This document shows, piece by piece, positions 54,606 to 64,000 of a stretch of 64,000 bases of DNA. The stretch is from Aphanomyces cochlioides (Eukaryota; Oomycota; Saprolegniomycetes; Saprolegniales; Verrucalvaceae). Under the pieces are notes generated by a model. It was not told the DNA's origin. It was given only the letters and a program-made list of their open reading frames with translations, and did not search any database. Both the position numbers and the translations under genes were made by a program. The stretch is from positions 2,149,704 through 2,213,703 of the forward strand of contig JAHQRK010000014.1 of assembly GCA_019828595.1 (NCBI GenBank), given 5' to 3'. Numbering within the stretch: the stretch's first letter is position 1; each line of letters opens with the position of its first letter.

Positions 54606-55293
54606 CGCCATCGACGGTGCAAGTATGCGGCGTGAGCGCATTGCTCACGCTGTTGGCCTCCCAAATGTCCATTTCCATGCAGCATTGACCCATGTTGTTG
54701 TTCATGTTGGCTTGGCCATTCACAAATGCATTGCCACCGGGACATTGAGCGTCGCAATAACCTGTGCCATAGGCAGCACCAGCTTTGTTGTTTGGGTATT
54801 TGGACTTGCCGCCGTCTTGATCCATCGGGACAAAGTAGAGCGCGCTGTTGCCTCCACAAGGAACTCTGGATACATCAACTTCAAACGTGAATTCTTTGTT
54901 GAGGACTTTGTAGATTTTGTAGTTGGAGTCATCTTGGAGGAGGTACATGCGGTTGTTGAGCTGGACATTGAGATTGCCGCCGTTCGTGACGACACCCGCA
55001 GCAGCATAATCGACACCGTCCAAGGCGCAGTTCTTAGCGCAAGTGGTTGGATCTGGGCAAAGACCGCCGTCCCAAGAGCCACCATTGCGGCAGTTAGTCG
55101 ACGTGCCCACTTGGTGAATCCACCGCCAGTTGGCGTCAATCACAACTTTGCTCGTTTCAGGGGTACAGCCACCGCCAGTTGTGCATGTTTGTGTCGAGAG
55201 CACTGGGTGGAGTTCAGGCGTATTCGTGCCGATTTGTTGGCCATTCGACACGGCTGCAAGGGCAAGAGCAGCTATGATAGCAGGGACGTTCAT

Positions 55294-56556
55294 GACGAAT
55301 GAATTGCAAGGTGGAAAAATCAACAATGAAGGATTTGTTGGTCATGGAACTCCGGGAGTCCCTCTCTTACGTTTTCTGCATGAGACTTTCTGATTTCGCT
55401 GTGTCCTTGAAACAGGCTGGAAATGGATGACAATGCTGCTTGTCAAAGCTTCATCACAGGACTGACAAACTTGCAGCTCGCCAGCCTCAGTCTAGGCTCC
55501 ATGCTGCTCGCTGGCGTTTTCCGTCCAAGTCGCGCTGCGAGGGGATTGAAACCTGGGGAAGTAGAGCTAGCAGCAGCTAGAACCTTCGTGAAGAGATTCG
55601 TACGACTGCACCGACAGGACTGGGGACGCTACTTTCTTGGAACAAGTAACAGGCAGTAATGGTCGCTCTGAGTCTTGAAATCGCACCGTCGTCGCCGCGG
55701 GCAGTTTCCAAACCCACCACACGACGACGCCTGCCAAGTTTTCACCATCTTGATCAGTGAGAATCAAGAAGCCTGTATAATCACCTCACAGAGTGGTTCG
55801 CCCACGAGCTCATGACTCAGTGGAGGACGAAGCGCCGAAGTTCGCCTCGAGGATATCATCGCCTCGACATAGAAAGGAGTCAGACAACTGGCTTGGAATT
55901 GTTGCTTGTCGTGCTGTTTCGTTCGTGCAGGGACTTTGCGACGCCTGAAGACTCTACGGTACCGTACCGTCCTTACATCAGTGCACCATCCAACACGGAA
56001 CCCTCTCGGTCATTCACAAAATCAACCTGATACCTCGTCATCTGATACGTTTGTCAATGAACCAGACAGCGCAAGTCCACGTAAACTTACTGAGCCACCT
56101 AGCGTTGGATCGCGCAGCAATGTTAGTGTCCTGATTGATGAAGGACCTGGCAATTGTGCAGTTTCTACCTTGGGCTGAGCACATCAAGTGGTTCAAATGG
56201 CATACAGAACAATAAAAGTCAATGTGAAGAACCCCCATGGCTGCGCTCTGCGCTGTTTTCAGCCTGTAGATGTAGAATGAAGCCATTGCCCGTTGCGTGT
56301 GGATGACAACGTATCTTATTATGAAGCGGGAAACACAACCAGCAACTTTTCAAGATGGACTCTCGCTGGAGACTGCGATGGACAGAGCGTTGTCTGGTCT
56401 GAGGGCGTCGTGTAAACACCAAACAGCGACTGAGCTCCTCCCATGGCGACCACAGCTCATCGAATTGACTGCCCCCTTGATCCCTTTCAGATGTGGTGGT
56501 CTTCCGTCCGCTAAGGACCCTCTGAACCAGTCAAGAGAAGAAAGGGGCCGTGTATA
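55294..56556. other. Intergenic
   Basis: Promoter side of the cellulase gene, then 1 kb with only short unrecognised ORFs (such as 55423-55659 on the plus strand). No clear gene or repeat. Confidence 0.5.
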
Positions 56557-57198
56557 TTAAATATCGTCATCTTCATCAGGGATGGGCAGGTTGGAGGCAG
56601 CAGACAATTCGGCTTCCATTTGACGCATGTATTCTTCGTCCATGGTGACTTCAGGAGGAGGATCCCGCGAAACTTCGACAAACATCAAATTGTTTTCGCC
56701 AACCAGTCTACGGGCCAACGAGAGAAATGGCTTGTCGATATTGCAGTGCGTCTTGACAGATATGTCAAAGTATTGCATGTTCTTCTTGCGATGAAATGCG
56801 ATTTGCCTCACCTTCACCTTGCGGTCCTTCATGTCGACCTTGTTGCCGCACAAGACCATTGGGATATTCTCACACACACGAACCACATCTCGATGCCAGT
56901 TGGGAACGTTCTTGTATGAAATGCGAGACGTCACGTCAAACATGACGATGGCGCATTGTCCTTGAATGAAATATCCACCGAGCAAGCCGCCAGACTTGCC
57001 AGGACCTGCGATATCCCAGCAGTGAAACTGGATGGGACCAAAGTTGGTGTCAAACATGAGAGCATGGACTTCGGTGCCAAGTGTGGCAGTATACTTTTCT
57101 TCGAATTCTCCATAGATGTGTCGCTTGATGAAGGCCGACTTGCCGACACCTCTGTCACCGACGAGGATGAGCTTGAATTCGGGCATCAGCTGGGACAT
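56557..57198 (-). CDS. Divergent Ran GTPase paralogue with altered switch II
   Basis: Intronless, 213 residues from the ATG giving [15 protein letters not shown]. It shares with the canonical Ran 650 bases away most of its length, including the [17 protein letters not shown] block, NKVD guanine motif and the acidic end PDEDDDI. But the P-loop is GDRGVGKS (canonical GDGGVGKT), and switch II is [17 protein letters not shown] (canonical [17 protein letters not shown]). So the residues equal to human Ran Gln69 (GTP hydrolysis), Glu70, Phe72 (NTF2 binding), Arg76 and Asp77 are all changed, and the SAK motif is SVK. Probably unable to cycle normally. It may be a decoy, a specialised variant, or a gene on the way to loss; no stop or frameshift is present. 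Confidence 0.88.
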   Translation of the reverse strand: MSQLMPEFKLILVGDRGVGKSAFIKRHIYGEFEEKYTATLGTEVHALMFDTNFGPIQFHCWDIAGPGKSGGLLGGYFIQGQCAIVMFDVTSRISYKNVPNWHRDVVRVCENIPMVLCGNKVDMKDRKVKVRQIAFHRKKNMQYFDISVKTHCNIDKPFLSLARRLVGENNLMFVEVSRDPPPEVTMDEEYMRQMEAELSAASNLPIPDEDDDI

Positions 57199-57850
57199 CT
57201 TGACGATCGTCCACGAGAAAGATAATTTTTCACGACCGTCCTGCTGGAACTGCAATTTCGACAATCGTCGATCCGATTGGCCAGAGGACGACAAGGTGGA
57301 TCGAGCCATTCAACCTGCAGCAGCCATCTCTTTGATCCACAGACTACGCACGCACGATGAAGGCTTCATCGCCAACGTGCACTCGACTACTGCAATCGAA
57401 TCGTCGGTCGTTGGATTATGGGAGTTCTTGTTCGACCATCTTGTTTGATAGCGACGCTCGAAGCTTCTTGGAGTATCGCTTGTTGGCACACTTGTTTGTT
57501 TTGTGAGATTGCAGGCTAGTTACCACGATTGCTCCATGCCACTGAGGACAACAACAGTTGCGGAATGTGTAGATTGAGCTTTGCTGCACATATCACAAGA
57601 CGGCGTATGGTAGATGTCAATCGTTAGCCCTGAATGCCCTCATCAATGAACAACGAATGCCAAGGGCGGATTCGGCTGTTGAACGTATCGATAGGTGGCG
57701 AAGTATTGCCTCATGTTGCGTGGATGCAAAGGCCTTTTCTTGTGATTGCCTCTCTATTAAGGTACAGACACGCATTGATTGCGGGTTGACGAATTACAGA
57801 GAAGAAAGGAGTGGCGTTTGAAGACATCCAATATATTAAAACCCTATAGC
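57199..57850. other. Intergenic between tandem Ran genes
   Basis: Promoter of the Ran-like paralogue (57199-57310) and the 3' flank of Ran. No gene seen. Confidence 0.5.
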
Positions 57851-58492
57851 TTAAATGTCGTCATCTTCATCAGGGATGGGGAGGTTGGAGGCAGCAGCCA
57901 ATTCAGCTTCCATTTGGCGCTTGTGTTCTTCGTCCATGGTGACTTCAGGAGGGACCACGGCGGCAGCTTCGACGAAGGTCAAGTTGTTGTCACCGACCAA
58001 CTTGCGAGCCAACCACAAGAAAGGCTTTTCGAACTGGTAGTTCGACTTCGCGGAAATGTCGAAGTATTGCAAGTTCTTCTTGCGGTGGAAGGTAATTTGC
58101 TTGGCCTTCACCTTACGGTCCTTGACTTCGACCTTGTTACCGCACAACACGATGGGGATGTTTTCGCACACGCGGAACAAATCACGATGCCAGTTGGGCA
58201 CGTTCTTGTACGAAATGCGCGAGGTCACATCGAACATGATGATAGCGCATTGGCCTTGAATGTAGTAACCATCGCGCAAGCCGCCAAACTTCTCTTGGCC
58301 AGCAGTGTCCCAGCAGTTGAACTTGATGGGGCCAAAGTTGGTTTCAAACTTGAGAGGGTGGACTTCAACACCGAGCGTGGCGACGTACTTCTTTTCGAAT
58401 TCACCAGTCAAGTGGCGCTTGACGAAGGTTGTCTTGCCGACACCACCGTCACCGACAAGGATGAGCTTGAATTCGGGCATTTGTTGCGCCAT
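57851..58492 (-). CDS. RAN: Ran GTPase (nuclear transport)
   Basis: Intronless, 213 residues, start chosen at [15 protein letters not shown]; an in-frame ATG 18 codons upstream is less likely because Ran proteins do not have the extra part. All hallmarks: P-loop GDGGVGKTT, switch [17 protein letters not shown], switch [19 protein letters not shown] with catalytic Gln, NKVE guanine motif, SAKS, and the acidic C-terminal DEDDDI. Ran-GTP controls cargo binding by importins and exportins and mitotic spindle assembly; it works in nucleus and cytosol. NKVE instead of NKVD is a conservative oddity. Codon use is biased toward C/G-ending codons as expected of a highly expressed gene. Confidence 0.97.
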   Translation of the reverse strand: MAQQMPEFKLILVGDGGVGKTTFVKRHLTGEFEKKYVATLGVEVHPLKFETNFGPIKFNCWDTAGQEKFGGLRDGYYIQGQCAIIMFDVTSRISYKNVPNWHRDLFRVCENIPIVLCGNKVEVKDRKVKAKQITFHRKKNLQYFDISAKSNYQFEKPFLWLARKLVGDNNLTFVEAAAVVPPEVTMDEEHKRQMEAELAAASNLPIPDEDDDI

Positions 58493-60316
58493 GTTGACTT
58501 GATCGGGCGGGAATAAAAATGATCGGCTGCGGGCTTTTTGCACCACGAGCGAACCCTACTCTCTCTCCCATACAAAAATCAAGTGAAACTTGATCCAGAC
58601 AAAACCACTCTTAACGCCCAACCCATTCATATAGGAAATTGTATAGTTTCACTTAGGTACGTAGAAGTGAATTCGTTTTACACGTCCCAGGTTTCTCTGC
58701 ATTGGGAACCAATCAAACCGCACCACCTGGATTCAAAAAGAGACTTAACGCACCTTGAACAATAGCACAGTAACACCCATATTAATATATCCCCACCACC
58801 CAAATCCTCCGCCAATCAAAGCCAGCGAAATCCAATCTCAATGCGATCTTCCCAGCTATTTTGGACATGATCAAATGCGAAATCGTGGGATTTGACTTCA
58901 AAATACAAGAGCTGTCGGTGAATCCAAGGCTAAGTGAGTTGAATAAGAAAGGCAATGTGTATATTGTGTAGTTGACTTCTCCTGGTGTCCCTCGTTGCAA
59001 GGTGCAGAAGGATAGATCATGGAATTCAAAGGTAAATTCAAAATAGCTCTTAAAGTAAATGGAAGTAAGAGGACGTGATAGGCTGAGATCCATTTGATAT
59101 GAGCTATTTTGTTCAGTGTGGCTCAACAAGACCATCATTTCGCTTCGGAAAGATTTGCGATGTTGAAGACCACTGCCAAGGTTGGAGTGGAATGCGGAAA
59201 ACGATGCCACCTTCATCCACGTTCAGTGTACGACCACAAGAAGATAAATAGCTTAGACTGCTAAAACGTTTGACCAGAGCCAATTTTATTCAAAGTTAGA
59301 ACTCGACGGGGTTTTGCAGCGTGACTCCCGACATTGCGGAATGAATATCGTTGAGATTGGAGCAGCCGCATCACTTCAGAAACGATTGTTTTCGCATGAG
59401 CCCCCGCCATGGAAGTACAAACAACTTAAGACACAATGGATCAAACCAAGAATTCCTATTAGCAGTGGAGAATGATGCCAAATGGACTTCTTTGCAAATA
59501 AAGTGAGAGCCAAGCACGCAACTTTCAACACGTCCTTGTCCGCTCATGGATCGCAGTTCAGGGTAGACCAGTTTCTTCCGTGGAAAAGGCCATCCAAGAT
59601 GATATGGAAGGCTTGAAGATTACAGAGGTCCATCTGGTCGACAAGTGACATCTCAAATTCGCAGACAGTGAGCTCTAAATTCGTTCTTGAATGCCAGTAC
59701 TGCCAAAAGAAAGACGACGTTAGAGAGTAGAGGGCACCTGAAACAAGCGCATCCTTGTCGTCAGTTTCTGGCGGCCACATCCGCCGAATGTTGCACTGTT
59801 CAATTTGCAACGATGGCGACAAAATTAAAGTTTGCATGGCATCAGTCTCTTACTCTGGAGTGCACATCTTGGCGACAATCTTGGTCGATGATTGCATCGT
59901 GGGCAACTTGACTTGACGAATGAAGCCTTTGGATCTTGAAAACCAATGCAGGTTACGGAGCAGATGGCGCATATTTTGCATGCAGATGCTGGTTGCAGAA
60001 TCCAATAATTTTAGCGGCAGACGTCGTGTCACTAAAGTCCACACGGCCGTCTTTGGCAGCCAAATACGTCTTGGAAATGACCTTCCTTGGCTAGAGGAAT
60101 GCAGTGAATTTGAAAAGCCGTCAGGAATGAATCTTGAATCTGGTCCATGGAGATTCATCGACTGCGCATACAAACGCCAAGTCATCGCGGGGATTTCGAC
60201 GGACGTTCGCTGCCATGTGCTCATGACCAACCCCTAGCTGAAGCCAATCAAAAGGCAAGTCAGGTCTCAGTCGATGACTTCATTTTGAGTGGCGGATGTC
60301 CATTTTGAAATTTGCC
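58493..60316. other. Intergenic or undeciphered gene region
   Basis: No family recognised. On the minus strand three unconnected readings of some length occur (60230-59850, 59837-59544, 59216-58782; the last contains SLSRPLTSIYFKSYFEFTFEFHDLSF), which could be exons or relics of one gene, but I could not join them with credible splice sites. The last 100 bases should hold the SAM synthetase promoter. Confidence 0.35.
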
Positions 60317-61480
60317 ATGTCCACCGAACGCACGTTCCTCTTCACGTCTGAATCCGTCAACGAAGGACACCCTGACAAGTTGTGCGACCAAATCTCGGAC
60401 GCCGTCTTGGATGCCTGCGTCGCCCAAGACCCCAACTCTCGCGTTGCCTGCGAAACCTGCGCCAAGACTGGCATGGTCATGATCTTTGGTGAAATCACCA
60501 CCCGCGCCACGGTCAACTACGAAGAAGTCATCCGCAAGGCCATCAAGGAAATCGGCTACGACGACCCTGCCAAGGGTTTGGACTACAAGACCGTCAACGT
60601 GATTGTCGCCATCGAACAACAATCGCCTGAAATCGGGGCCGCCGTCGACGGTGCCAAGGACGAAGACATTGGTGCCGGTGACCAAGGTATCATGTTCGGC
60701 TATGCCACGGATGAAACCCCTGAATTGATGCCTTTGACCCACGTCTTGGCCACTCAATTGGGCGCCAAGTTGACCGAAGTGCGCAAGAACGGCACGGTGG
60801 ACTGGGTGCGTCCTGATGGCAAGACCCAAGTCACCATCGAATACAAGCAAGTCGATGGCCGCATGATCCCTCAACGCGTCCACACTGTGGTCATCTCCAC
60901 CCAACACAGCCCTGAAGTCTCCAACGAACAAATCGCCGCCGACTTGATGAAGTATGTGATTACCCCTGTCATCCCTGAACAATTCTTGGACGACAAGACC
61001 GTATACCACTTGAACCCCTCGGGTCGCTTCGTCATCGGTGGTCCTCACGGTGATGCTGGTTTGACCGGCCGTAAGATCATCATTGATACCTACGGCGGTT
61101 GGGGTGCTCACGGTGGTGGTGCCTTCTCCGGCAAGGATTCGACCAAGGTCGATCGTTCGGCCGCTTACGCTGCTCGCTGGGCCGCCAAGTCGTTGGTCCA
61201 CCACGGCCTCGCCAAGCGCGTTCTTGTGCAATTGTCTTACGCCATTGGTGTCAGCTACCCACTTTCCGTCTACGTCGACTCGTACTGCACGGTCAAGGAA
61301 GGTTTGACCGACGACGACTTGGTCGAAATCATCAACAAGAACTTTGACTTGCGCCCTGGTTGCATCCAACGTGACCTCAAGTTGAAGCGCCCAGTCTTGC
61401 AAAAGACCGCCGCTTACGGCCATTTTGGTCGCGACCACGAAGACTTCACGTGGGAACAAGTCAAGGAGCTTCAATTGTAA
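60317..61480 (+). CDS. SAMS: S-adenosylmethionine synthetase
   Basis: Intronless, 387 residues from the second in-frame ATG ([21 protein letters not shown]), which matches the usual start; an ATG seven codons upstream is possible. Makes S-adenosylmethionine from methionine and ATP, the methyl donor of the cell, as a homotetramer or dimer in the cytosol. Signatures: [17 protein letters not shown] (ATP/metal), [12 protein letters not shown] (family pattern 1), [20 protein letters not shown] (family pattern 2), and [18 protein letters not shown] near the catalytic Lys/Asp. Length and all motifs fit full activity. Codons are strongly biased (AAG, GAC, ATC), pointing to high expression. A long open frame on the opposite strand is a by-product of this bias. 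Confidence 0.98.
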   Translation: MSTERTFLFTSESVNEGHPDKLCDQISDAVLDACVAQDPNSRVACETCAKTGMVMIFGEITTRATVNYEEVIRKAIKEIGYDDPAKGLDYKTVNVIVAIEQQSPEIGAAVDGAKDEDIGAGDQGIMFGYATDETPELMPLTHVLATQLGAKLTEVRKNGTVDWVRPDGKTQVTIEYKQVDGRMIPQRVHTVVISTQHSPEVSNEQIAADLMKYVITPVIPEQFLDDKTVYHLNPSGRFVIGGPHGDAGLTGRKIIIDTYGGWGAHGGGAFSGKDSTKVDRSAAYAARWAAKSLVHHGLAKRVLVQLSYAIGVSYPLSVYVDSYCTVKEGLTDDDLVEIINKNFDLRPGCIQRDLKLKRPVLQKTAAYGHFGRDHEDFTWEQVKELQL

Positions 61481-61666
61481 ATAGAGTTTAATGTGAGTTA
61501 CTTTTGCCATAGACTTTCCTTTTGTTAAATTGTCAGAGGAATCTCTCTGACGAAGTACCGGACAACTTGAACAACTCGACTTCTTTTTGCCTTGACGGCC
61601 CGCGAGGAGCATGCGTGCTAGAGCAGGATACGATCCCATTCCGTTTGACTGAAACTTCCCTCACAA

Positions 61667-61712
61667 TGCAAAATTTGTCTGTTAGATTATTGTCTAATAG
61701 ACAAATTTTGCA
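61667..61712. repeat. 46-bp hairpin downstream of SAM synthetase
   Basis: TGCAAAATTTGTCTGTTAGA and its near-perfect complement around a 6-base loop. Lies 190 bases after the SAM synthetase stop. It could be a tiny foldback remnant or a 3'-end structure. Confidence 0.6.
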
Positions 61713-61825
61713 GTATACAATTTTCTTGTGAAATTTGCACATTCAACAATATAAGAAATATTCAATGGGAGAGGTTTTTGCAACCAATAATTCTTTGTGA
61801 GAACAGTTTCTTTCTGTTTGGCACC

Positions 61826-62908
61826 ATGGACGACCACGTTACTCTCTTGCCGCTGCTTGTGGTGCTCGAAGAAAGCATGGCGGGAACGTCAAAGGTGATA
61901 CACATCCCCCGAGGTCGATTTGACCTCAGTAAGCACAGCGATGCAACTTGCGACTTCAACTTTCGATTCAAGAAGAATGAGCTCAAAACGCTTGCGGTCC
62001 TCTTAGAGATCCCTGACCCTTTCGTGACATCATGCCGCTACAAGGCAGATGCAGTCGAGGCTTTATGTATTATGCTTAACCGTCTAGCTTGGCCCCATCG
62101 GTTGGGGTCAATGGTGAATATGTTTGGCCGAAGCCGCGAGGCATATCGGCCATCGCGAATGAAACGATGAATCATGTTTACAGCAGATTTGGCCATTTAC
62201 TTCAGTGGGACGAGGAAAGATTGGACTCACAATGGATGAAGGCTTGTGCTCAGGCTATACATGCAAAAGGAGCTCCACTTGATACATGCATCGGTTTTAT
62301 AGATGGAACTGTAGTATCTGTCGGCCGGGCAAAGGTGTCCAAAAGACCGCGTATAATGGTCATAAGGTACTTCATCATCCCAATCATTCGTTCTCCGTAC
62401 TCTAGTGAAAGCATGCTCTCGAATTTCAATCAATCTCTACTCTAACGGCTTGATTGTTCATCTATACGACCCTGAACCAGGATCTCGACATGACTCTTAT
62501 CTTCTCGAACGCAGCCAAATCGTGCCTTACCTTCAAGATAAGCTCGCTATTGATGGAAAGCGCTACGTTATATACGGCGACCCAGCTTATGGCTTAAACG
62601 ATGTAATTGTGGCTGGCTACAAGGGGGTGCAACTTGACGAATATCAAGCCGAATTTAACAAGCGCATGAGCGCTGTACGAGTAAGCGTCGAGTGGGGCTT
62701 TGGAATCGTCATCAAGCATTGGACAATGATTGCCTACAAAGGCGGGCAAAAACTTTGGTCTCGCTCTGTGGGCAAGCAATATGCCGTCGCTGTACTCTTG
62801 ACAAATATTCACACTTGCATGAGAGGCAGGAATCAAATATCCGACTGCTTTGGAATGTCCCCTCCAAGTGTAGAAGACTACCTACAATCGAAACCACTAC
62901 GAACGTAA
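61826..62908 (+). pseudogene. Second Harbinger-type transposase, decayed
   Basis: Same superfamily as the gene at 26.5 kb but a different subfamily. N-terminal part MDDHVTLLPLL...FRFKKNELKTLAVLLEIPD; a one-base loss near 62145 (GAGGCATATCGG) shifts the frame to ISAIANETMNHVYSRFGHLL; then GFIDGTVVSVGR (first Asp), an intron-like GTACTT...CTAG near 62366-62404, an in-frame TGA, another shift near 62440, and DPEPGSRHDSYLL (second Asp), GDPAYGLNDV, and VSVEWGFGIV (Glu). So at least two frameshifts and one stop. No terminal repeats could be fixed: the right end is lost in the G-rich array. Confidence 0.8.
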
Positions 62909-62921
62909 AATACATTAGCTT

Positions 62922-63627
62922 TTAATCTGTCTTCTTCTTATCGAGCAAGCCTACGAGACTAGATATAAGCTTTAAGTGTGCTTCACGTTCTCGCTTTTCG
63001 AGCTCAAACCGGGCTTCATCGAGATTCAATTTTCTTTCTGTCAATTCAAGCTCTTTGGTCTTCAAGTCGTTTGTCTTTTCGACGATTTTGTATATGTCCT
63101 CAACTGCGCGAGTTGCATCTGGGTTTCTCGAAGGAGCTAGACGAGCATTTATCTTTTTTGGAGTCGGACCATTCTCGTCGTCATTGTTAAATGATTCCTG
63201 CAAGATTCGCTTCAGCCTTCCCATGGCCGCATCGCGAATCTTCTCGCCATCGCTTTCACGTTTGTCAAGCTTTGCTACTTTCTCGTTCTTGCTGTCTTCT
63301 CTTTGGTTTAATTTGTTTTCTATCTATAATTTATCGAGTTTAGTGTAATGATGTATGGGGGGTCTACGTACGAGGTCAAGAATGTCCTGGAGGAGTTGTT
63401 CCCGCTCTTCGTACTGTTCGTCCGTGCCAGAGGCTCTTAGTGAAGCCATCGTGTCTTTTCTAAAGCAGCCAAGAGATCGTCGAACCTGACACGACAGCCA
63501 GTGTGAGTTATGGCATCTCCGTGTATTTTTGCATGTTCACGCCTACTTCCTCCCATCGAGCTTTAGTTTGGCCGTATGGGGCTGCAAACGGCTGTATGTG
63601 GATCACTTCCTTGAGAAGATCTACGTC
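62922..63627 (-). pseudogene. Harbinger accessory Myb-like gene, cut off by the G-rich array
   Basis: Reading leftwards: DLLKEVIHIQPFAAPYG and KARWEEVGVNMQKY (Myb/SANT-like helices), then a frame change to ITHTGCRVRFDDLLAALEKTR, another to MASLRASGTDEQYEEREQLLQDILDL, an intron-like GTACG...TATAG, and the coiled-coil end (ELELTERKLNLDEARFELEKRE). Same architecture as the intact accessory protein at 27.7-28.5 kb. The 5' end is missing: the homology stops at 63628 where the octamer array begins, within the Myb domain. Confidence 0.7.
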
Positions 63628-63628
63628 T

Positions 63629-64000
63629 GGGGGTTTGGGGGTTTGGGGGTTTGGGGGTTTTGGGGTTTTGGGGTTTTGGGGTTTGGGGGTTTGGGGGTTT
63701 GGGGGTTTGGGGGTTTGGGGGTTTGGGGGTTTGGGGGTTTGGGGGTTTGGGGGTTTGGGGGTTTGGGGGTTTGGGGGTTTGGGGGTTTGGGGGTTTGGGG
63801 GTTTGGGGGTTTGGGGGTTTGGGGGTTTGGGGGTTTGGGGGTTTGGGGGTTTGGGGGTTTGGGGGTTTGGGGGTTTGGGGGTTTGGGGGTTTGGGGGTTT
63901 GGGGGTTGGGGGTTTGGGGGTTTGGGGGTTTGGGGGTTTGGGGGTTTGGGGGTTTGGGGGTTTGGGGGTTTGGGGGTTTGGGGGTTTGGGGGTTTGGGGG
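63629..64000 (+). repeat. Telomere-like G-rich octamer array (TTTGGGGG)n, open at the window end
   Basis: About 46 copies of TTTGGGGG, with three TTTTGGGG-type variants near the inner edge (63656-63680) and one short unit (TTGGGGG) near 63905. The G-rich strand runs 5' to 3' toward the window end, the polarity of a right-hand chromosome end. The published oomycete-type telomere repeat is TTTAGGG, so this is not the standard unit; a G-rich minisatellite is the alternative. Confidence 0.9.

Larger units (their letters stand above)
48323..55293 (-). pseudogene. GH7 cellobiohydrolase with two CBM1 modules, split by a copia element
   Basis: Coding parts 55293-54606 and 49149-48323 join to exactly 505 codons once the retrotransposon and one target copy are removed. 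Signal peptide MNVPAIIAALALAAVSNG, GH7 body with active-site EMDIWEAN, PVVTQFIT-like strand (KPFTVVTQFITDDN), then a Pro/Thr/Ser linker and two fungal-type cellulose-binding modules (WGQCGGTWYNGPTQC ... and WGQCGGRWYNGPTVC ...). The enzyme would be secreted and cut cellulose chains from the end. Besides the 5.45-kb insertion there is an in-frame TAG at 48941-48943 (FYL-stop-NGKKI) where family members have Gln (VQNG). Two separate lesions: a defunct gene in this haplotype. Confidence 0.9.

Noticed and set aside
57779..58516. Long plus-strand frames opposite the Ran genes (and 54625-55302 opposite the cellulase).
   Set aside because: Shadows of well-supported genes with biased codons.
58782..60230. 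Possible multi-exon minus-strand gene upstream of SAM synthetase.
   Set aside because: The three readings could not be joined by GT-AG sites in phase, and no family was recognised; listed only as undeciphered.
60260..61639. 459-codon open frame on the minus strand opposite SAM synthetase.
   Set aside because: It mirrors the strong codon bias of the sense gene and has no recognisable family; the sense gene is certain.
63629..64000. Reading the G-rich array as a coding repeat (Pro/Lys or Gly/Phe repeats).
   Set aside because: Octamer units shift the frame each repeat and no gene context supports it.
1..64000. CRISPR arrays, bacterial operons, tRNA or rRNA genes.
   Set aside because: No spaced direct repeats, no clover-leaf or rRNA-like sequence recognised; the window is eukaryotic with introns throughout.

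Overview
The window reads as nuclear DNA of an oomycete, most likely a Saprolegniales member such as Aphanomyces. The reasons are: many intron-split genes with very short GT-AG introns (38-51 nt), eukaryotic Ran GTPases, a secreted GH7 cellulase with fungal-type cellulose-binding modules, stand-alone helicase-associated-repeat proteins, and several eukaryotic DNA-transposon families beside a Ty1/copia retrotransposon. Nothing bacterial in layout (operons, Shine-Dalgarno sites, CRISPR) is present. No tRNA or rRNA was recognised. The species is an inference.

Region by region. 1-9.6 kb: the 3' part of a CLC chloride channel/transporter gene, then three members of a helicase-associated (HA) repeat family; one is a truncated 5' copy lying in a 664-bp inverted repeat with its intact sibling. 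10.7-12.4 kb: a membrane-anchored alpha/beta-hydrolase-like protein. 13-18.4 kb: three periplasmic-binding-protein-like (ABC Fe3+ type) secreted proteins, two intact and one with a nonsense codon; two further relics lie at 30.5-32 kb. 19-29.8 kb: a transposon graveyard with insertions inside insertions: an outer transposase gene split by a pogo-like element, itself split by a foldback element; a decayed Mutator-like transposase; a long-inverted-repeat element split by a PIF/Harbinger element. 32-41 kb: a compact housekeeping-like block (MATE exporter, coiled-coil membrane protein, TOG/HEAT tail-anchored protein, small membrane protein, long charged coiled-coil protein, voltage-gated K+ channel) in which two convergent genes share their stop-codon bases. 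41-44.7 kb: three tandem, decaying copies of an unrecognised gene. 44.8-48.2 kb: a divergent pair, a subtilisin-like membrane protease with C2H2 fingers and a Maf-type nucleotide pyrophosphatase. 48.3-55.3 kb: a GH7 cellulase gene split by a copia element with identical LTRs. 56.5-61.5 kb: a divergent Ran paralogue, canonical Ran, and S-adenosylmethionine synthetase. 61.8-64 kb: a decayed second Harbinger gene pair whose accessory gene is cut off by a G-rich octamer array (TTTGGGGG, some TTTTGGGG) that runs to the window end with telomere-like polarity.

Most spliced gene models were rebuilt by hand from GT-AG junctions; in the multi-exon genes I checked, summed exon lengths are exact multiples of three, which supports them. 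The biology is a mix of stable single-copy genes and fast-turning gene families (HA repeats, binding proteins, tandem unknowns) embedded in recent and nested transposition.
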